From: Rickettsiales bacterium
GTDB lineage: Bacteria > Pseudomonadota > Alphaproteobacteria > Rickettsiales > BLZN01
Assembly: GCA_014132315.1 (NCBI GenBank)
Contig: BLZN01000048.1
Location: forward strand, 1-38,521
Direction: 5' to 3'
Length of the DNA stretch: 38,521 nucleotides
Position numbers and translations under genes: made by a program. Shown here piece after piece: positions 34,135 to 38,521 of the stretch; the first letter of the stretch is position 1; each line of letters opens with the position of its first letter. Below the pieces are notes generated by a model that was not told where the DNA came from, searched no databases, and saw nothing but the letters and a program-made list of their open reading frames with translations.

Positions 34135-35259
34135 TTATAACTGAGTATGCTTATCTAACCCCATTTTTCTATTTTGCACCCTTTCTTGCCATTGAGCCTC
34201 TCTCGATGGGGCAAGTTGTGCATACAGCCGCTCCTCAAAGTCTATTTGATTGTTGTCTTCGCTGGTTATTCTATCAAGCAGCTCAGGCGCCCTTAGAGTA
34301 AAATTTTTTATGACTTTATCTATTGCCTCTTCATCAATGTCTTTTATTTCTGCGAATAATTTATCACATTTTTTCTCAAAACGCTGTATCTGCATTTTTG
34401 TGTCTAAGGTTACAAAGCTGCTTTTATTTACGTCTTCGGTCTCTGCTATTTGGTTTGCTTGGAATACTAAGTCATCTATTTCTGCCAAGATTTTCGGTAT
34501 TTCTGCGTGTTTTTTGACCAAGCTCGCCGATCTTGCATCGTGACGTAATTTAACAACAGTAAAAATAGCAGAACTGCCCAAGATGCATGTTGCAGCTATG
34601 ATGGGAATAGTCCAGCCATATAAAATCGCAGCAGCAGTCACGGCAATTGCCCCTGATATAAGAATAGCAATATCAAGCTTCTCTGCATAACCTGCTATTT
34701 TTTTGGCGGTTCTGAGTCTCTTTATTTGCTTCCTTATTGCGTTGTGCTCTTTTATTTCTGCATATATTGCTTCTTGCTCTTTTGGTGTTGCATTGGGCAA
34801 TTTTGCGCATATCCTTTCCCAATCTTTTTTAAGTTTTGTTTCTGCCTCATTGATTGGAAATATATAACTGTCCGCCTGGGAAATATCTTTGTGCATTTCT
34901 CCCAAGACTAGGCCACGAACTTTGTTGCCAAGCCAAACTAGCTTGCTAGAGATATTAGCTGGGTTGAGTATAAATGCTATTGCTGATATTTTTTGCTGGC
35001 GCGCAATTCTGGTGCTAGTCTGCTTGAAAATGCGTGCTTTCATGCTTTCTGATTCTAATTTGACTCCCGATTCCTGTAATTTTTCTACCTTTTTTATAAG
35101 TCGAAAATAGTCCTCTAAGGCTTTCCTGTCTCTGTGTTGTTGCCAGAACTTTCTAAGCAAATCTTCTGGTATTAAAATATAGTCCAAATCGAAATCATCA
35201 CCCAGCACCTCCTGCAGCAGATTTTTTCTCTGTGGTTGTTTTGGAGGATATTCTGGCAC
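34135..35259 (-). CDS. Uncharacterised 374-aa protein with a central membrane hairpin
   Basis: I do not recognise the family. The protein is charged and helical, with two adjacent hydrophobic helices (about 197-214 and 216-236) joined by a short turn, flanked by long polar helices, some coiled-coil-like (residues 45-70, and 280-330 with KMQIQRFEKKCDKLFAEIKD). No signal peptide. The layout, two long soluble arms around a bilobed hydrophobic hairpin, recalls host-membrane-inserted proteins of intracellular bacteria (Inc-like), but this is only an analogy of shape. The C-terminus is basic and polar. Divergent from glyS. Confidence 0.65.
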   Translation of the reverse strand: MPEYPPKQPQRKNLLQEVLGDDFDLDYILIPEDLLRKFWQQHRDRKALEDYFRLIKKVEKLQESGVKLESESMKARIFKQTSTRIARQQKISAIAFILNPANISSKLVWLGNKVRGLVLGEMHKDISQADSYIFPINEAETKLKKDWERICAKLPNATPKEQEAIYAEIKEHNAIRKQIKRLRTAKKIAGYAEKLDIAILISGAIAVTAAAILYGWTIPIIAATCILGSSAIFTVVKLRHDARSASLVKKHAEIPKILAEIDDLVFQANQIAETEDVNKSSFVTLDTKMQIQRFEKKCDKLFAEIKDIDEEAIDKVIKNFTLRAPELLDRITSEDNNQIDFEERLYAQLAPSREAQWQERVQNRKMGLDKHTQL

Positions 35260-35419
35260 TATTTATTTTTTGATATTTATTATTAATTTTAAATATTCCC
35301 GGTAAAGCTTTGATTAAGTTTGTTGTTGCGACTCTTTTTTGCTTATCTGCCTGCCAATGCTTCAAGACGTTTTATTTGCCGGGGATATCCAGGTTAATGT
35401 TTTTATATTGAAATAAGCT

Positions 35420-35458
35420 CTATGTCGGCATATATTGAGATTTCTTATAGAGACATAG
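35420..35458 (+). promoter_or_regulatory. 5' UTR hairpin just before glyS
   Basis: CTATGTC (35420-35426) and GACATAG (35452-35458) are perfectly complementary across a 25-nt loop. The right arm adjoins TAGGTG, the only ribosome-site-like sequence before the glyS ATG (35469), so folding could hide it. Could be a translational control element or chance. Confidence 0.3.
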
Positions 35459-35468
35459 GTGTTTTGCA

Positions 35469-37583
35469 ATGGCAGATTTATTGCTAGAGTGTTTTTGTGA
35501 GGAGATTCCTGCGGATCTGCAGCTAGAGGTCTCAGGGGAGTTAGAGAGGCTTTTGCTGGGCTGCCTGGATAAATACAATTTGCGCCATAAAGGAGTAAAA
35601 TCATATGCAACACCTAGACGCTTGGTCTTCATGGCATCTGGCTTGGATGTGCACATACGCAAAGTTTTTGAATACAGAGGTCCGAGAGTTCCGGCAAGCG
35701 AACAAGCAATTGCCGGATTTTTGAGGAGCAGAAACTTGCCTCAGGATTGTCTGGAAAAGAGAATGACATCCAAAGGCGAGTTTTATTTTGCTACTATGAC
35801 AGAAGATAAAGCACTGGTTGCAAGTTTGCTTAAAGAAATCCTGCCTAGGGAAGTTCTAGCGAAGCTTACTTGGAAACGCTCTATGCGCTGGGGTAGTCAT
35901 TCCCTCAGATGGATTAGGCCCTTGCGCAAGATTCTGTGTCTGTTCAACGACCAAGTATTGCCCATACAATTTGCCCATATTACTGCGGCTGATAAGACCG
36001 AGGGACATAGGTTCATGTCTGGTGAGGTGCTGAGCGTCAGGAGCGTGGCTGAATATGAGAATTTGTTATATGAGCATTATGTGATGCTGGGCCATAGACA
36101 ACGTCAGGAGCTGATTGCAGAGCAGGCACAAAAGATAGCTAGCCAGCAGGGTCTGGTTGTCAGCTTAAATTCCGGTCAGCTTTCCGAGTTAGCTGGCATG
36201 GCGGAATGGCCGGTGCTTTTTTTATGCAGGATAGACAAAAAATTTATGGGGCTGCCAAAGGAGATTCTACAGCTTTCGGTGGAAGTTACGCAGCAGGCGA
36301 TTATTCTGCTTGATAAGCAGCAGAATATCGCACCTTTTTTCATCGTGGTGGCCAATATCCTCCCTCAGGACGGAGGGGTCAAGATTATCTCTGGCAACGA
36401 GAGGGTAATGTCTGCGCGTCTGGCTGATGCGAATTTTTTCTGGCAAAATGATACCAGTCATGATGCTGAATATTATCGCCAGCGCTTGGCCAAGACGGTA
36501 TTTCACGCCAAGCTGGGATCTTTTGTTGAGAAGATAGAGCGCATCACTGCTTTGGCGAAATATGTATGCGTGTGGATTCCGCATGCTAATATTTTGCAGG
36601 TAGAGAGCGCAGCTAAGCTTGCTAAAATTGATCTAGCAACCAGCACCGTCTCTGAGTTTCCTGAGTTACAGGGCATAATTGGCGGTCATTATGCAAGACA
36701 TATTGGTGAAGCTGAGGAGGTAGCGGAGGCTGTAGCCAGCCACTACGCACCGGCAGGAAGTAGTGATGTTTCTCCTACAAATCCAGTGACTATTGCTGTT
36801 TCTATTGCAGACAAAGCAGATACTTTGGTGGGCATGTTCGCGATTGACGAAAAGCCCACCGGCTCTTCGGATCCATTTGGTTTGCGTCGTGCTGCAGTTG
36901 GGGTAGTTAAAATTATTCTGGATAATGAGCTTAGATTGCCGATTAAACTTTTATTGACTAAAGCTGTGAATCTATATCCCAAAAATCTGTTCAAGAAAAA
37001 GCATGTTTTGCCTAAAAGATTGCTGCGTATTCGGAAAGCCCCCAGTGATGCGGAGGAAGACAAGGAATATAAAGGCGAAGTTTTGTCGGAGCTGCTGGAT
37101 TTCTTATTTGACAGAGTTGAGGCTATGTTGCGCGCTCAAAATATAGTTTGCATGGGCGCTGTTTTTGATGATAGCTACGACATATTGAGATTGGTAGGGC
37201 GTGCACGTTTATTGCAAGATTTTCTCGCAACCCCAAACGGAGCAAAGCTCGTGGGTGCATATCGACGTATTGCCAATATACTTGCTGAGCATGATGGGGA
37301 TGAGTCTGGCGCTTTGCAGGAAGATCTGATTGAGCTAGAGGCAGAAAAAGCCATATTGCAGGCCTTGGATGAAGCTAAGCAGGATTTGGGCAAGATTTTA
37401 AAAGAGGATAAGTTACATGAGGCGCTGGAGCACTTGTTGCCATTGTGCGATGAGCTTGAAATATTTTTCCAGAATGTGATGGTGCATTGCGAAGATATTG
37501 ATAAAAGAAAAAACCGGGTGCATATTTTGAACAATATCAGAGCTTTGTTTGATTCTGTGCTGAATTTTGATCAGTTGCCTTAA
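35469..37583 (+). CDS. glyS: Glycyl-tRNA synthetase, beta subunit
   Basis: Subunit of the bacterial alpha2-beta2 glycyl-tRNA synthetase that holds the tRNA-binding parts; GlyQ carries the aminoacylation site. The 704-aa length is normal. The N-terminus LLLECFCEEIPADLQ is typical, followed by YATPRRLVF and MRWGSHSLRWIRPL, the HD-type region with HYARHIGE, DKADTLVGMFAI and SDPFGLRR, and a C-terminal anticodon-binding (DALR-like) domain. glyQ is not adjacent, whereas the two are usually paired. Length and motifs indicate an intact gene. Confidence 0.96.
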   Translation: MADLLLECFCEEIPADLQLEVSGELERLLLGCLDKYNLRHKGVKSYATPRRLVFMASGLDVHIRKVFEYRGPRVPASEQAIAGFLRSRNLPQDCLEKRMTSKGEFYFATMTEDKALVASLLKEILPREVLAKLTWKRSMRWGSHSLRWIRPLRKILCLFNDQVLPIQFAHITAADKTEGHRFMSGEVLSVRSVAEYENLLYEHYVMLGHRQRQELIAEQAQKIASQQGLVVSLNSGQLSELAGMAEWPVLFLCRIDKKFMGLPKEILQLSVEVTQQAIILLDKQQNIAPFFIVVANILPQDGGVKIISGNERVMSARLADANFFWQNDTSHDAEYYRQRLAKTVFHAKLGSFVEKIERITALAKYVCVWIPHANILQVESAAKLAKIDLATSTVSEFPELQGIIGGHYARHIGEAEEVAEAVASHYAPAGSSDVSPTNPVTIAVSIADKADTLVGMFAIDEKPTGSSDPFGLRRAAVGVVKIILDNELRLPIKLLLTKAVNLYPKNLFKKKHVLPKRLLRIRKAPSDAEEDKEYKGEVLSELLDFLFDRVEAMLRAQNIVCMGAVFDDSYDILRLVGRARLLQDFLATPNGAKLVGAYRRIANILAEHDGDESGALQEDLIELEAEKAILQALDEAKQDLGKILKEDKLHEALEHLLPLCDELEIFFQNVMVHCEDIDKRKNRVHILNNIRALFDSVLNFDQLP

Positions 37584-37593
37584 AATTTTTTTG

Positions 37594-37628
37594 ATAAAAT
37601 TATATTATCGCTAATAATATAATTTTAT
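37594..37628 (+). terminator. AT-rich hairpin after glyS
   Basis: Two perfectly complementary 15-bp arms (left arm ATAAAATTATATTAT) around CGCTA start 11 bp after the glyS stop. The stem is almost pure A/T and no long T-run follows; still the most likely 3' end of the glyS transcript. Confidence 0.5.
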
Positions 37629-38521
37629 GCTTGAATGGCCAGATATTTGCATTAAGGATAAATTTCAGCAATACTCTTTGTGTTTTTTGTGGCATATTGT
37701 GCGAGTGTTTGCCTGTTTGATATATAAATATATTAATTTTCTAAATTTAGAAAAAGTTTATTATGCCCAATAATATTTATTTATATGATTATTTTTTCCT
37801 ATAGAAAATAGACTAGTTGCTATGATCTCCTGCTCCTATTTATTTTATAGAGCTGCCTCATAAGCGTATCGATCATTTAATCTTAAATCTTTAAGAAAAT
37901 ATTAGTTAATGCATTATCAAATTTATATATAGAATTTCTTAAGAGCTTGAGAAAGAATTAGATATTGCATTATGAGGTATCATTTATACATGATCAGAGT
38001 AGTTTTTGCTCGCTGCAAATTGCATTCCTAGCTCGGGTTTGCTCATCGGCAATGAAAATGATATCCGGCGGTCTGCTGTATGTTTTCTTCGCATAATCAG
38101 GAGGGAGTGGCATTTTATCCAAGGTCCTGTTTCCAAATTTTTTTATTACCTAAGCAGAATTCTGCTGGATCTGCTTAAGATAAACAAAACTTGCAAAACT
38201 TGCTCTTTATGGCTGTAAGGTTTCAATCTGGCACTATTTTGTCATCTTGATAGGTAATTAGACAATTTTCTGTGTTAAAGAGACTGGAAAAACCCATAAT
38301 TCTTGCCTCACAGCACAAATTTTTATCTTGATGCTGAGCCATATTGGCTTATAGCACAGCACAAATTTCAAGCTAATATAGCGCGGAATAAGATGTTTAT
38401 ACACCTCGGACTTTTGGTGCTATATACCCAAAAACAGCCCGCTGCCCAAAAATTCATGCATGCCTAGCTCATTTCCAAATCCGAAATATCTCGCCGGACC
38501 CAGAGCAGCAGCCTAAGCCCG
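37629..38521. other. Gene-free end of the window
   Basis: No convincing gene in about 0.9 kb. A 70-codon plus-strand frame (38006-38218) has no family features. It holds a 126-bp imperfect inverted repeat (37854-37979), a 14-bp direct repeat (38309-38322 and 38355-38368), and near the edge a short minus-strand frame (38420-38512) that might be the tail of a broken gene lying beyond the window. Confidence 0.5.
37854..37979. repeat. MITE-like imperfect inverted repeat
   Basis: The ends TGCCTCATAA and TTATGAGGTA are inverted copies with one mismatch, and internal stretches (CTTAAATCTTTAAGAAAAT against the complement of a TTTCTTAAGAGCTTGAG segment) extend the symmetry. The interior is AT-rich without coding capacity. 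This is the shape of a miniature inverted-repeat element or the joined ends of a lost insertion sequence. No clear target-site duplication was found. Confidence 0.4.

Noticed and set aside
38006-38218. 70-codon plus-strand frame near the end
   Set aside because: No start signal and no family features; located in otherwise decayed sequence.

Overview
The window looks like chromosomal DNA of an obligately intracellular alphaproteobacterium, most likely of the order Rickettsiales. The strongest evidence is the compact virB8-virB9-virB10-virB11-virD4 block (about 25.0-30.8 kb, minus strand), the arrangement typical of the rickettsial type IV secretion system (T4SS). Also consistent are moderate-to-low GC, long AT-rich gaps between genes, an alphaproteobacterial AddB reduced to its N-terminus, single housekeeping genes detached from their usual operon partners, and an orphan PleC-like histidine kinase. 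A class II EPSP synthase (aroA) and a class IV aminotransferase of the PabC/Dat/IlvE type suggest more biosynthesis than in Rickettsia or Anaplasma; the exact genus cannot be read from the sequence.

Layout. 0-3 kb: aroA overlapping pal, then an unknown 318-aa gene, all minus. 3.0-3.8 kb: truncated addB. 3.8-8.4 kb: sucA and lpd (TCA cycle, minus) separated by an AT-rich gap. 8.5-10.6 kb: ybeY and purB (plus), with a 25-bp palindrome before purB. 10.6-12.4 kb: an MsbA-like ABC exporter. 12.4-13.6 kb: a gene-free gap with a GC-rich, hairpin-rich pocket. 13.6-16.4 kb: a small exported protein, rnhA, a short-chain dehydrogenase, and a membrane-anchored protein with two FKBP-like domains. 16.5-21.3 kb: gcvPB, histidine kinase, nth, tmk, tRNA-Arg(UCU). 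21.4-22.3 kb: a membrane protein related to PgpA that has lost acidic active-site residues.

22.3-25.0 kb is the most unusual part: a very AT-rich plus-strand island between the PgpA-like gene and virD4. It holds a decayed reading frame, a 114-aa unknown gene, three tandem short reading frames each behind an almost identical strong ribosome binding site, and a 305-aa coiled-coil protein. Two of the short frames (84 and 85 codons) are diverged paralogues, and both carry an in-frame TAA at the corresponding position (codons 24 and 17) with an open frame continuing to a second stop. This is the best candidate for something undescribed.

30.9-37.6 kb: yraN, the class IV aminotransferase and a thioredoxin-like protein (overlapping minus-strand genes), suhB-like inositol monophosphatase, an unknown protein with a membrane hairpin, and glyS. 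The last 0.9 kb has no convincing gene but carries a 126-bp imperfect inverted repeat and a 14-bp direct repeat.

Together the genes cover central metabolism, translation, DNA repair, envelope maintenance and one dedicated host-interaction machine (the T4SS). The unknown genes beside the T4SS are plausible, but unproven, effector or regulatory candidates. All calls come from reading the sequence and translations; no database search was run.
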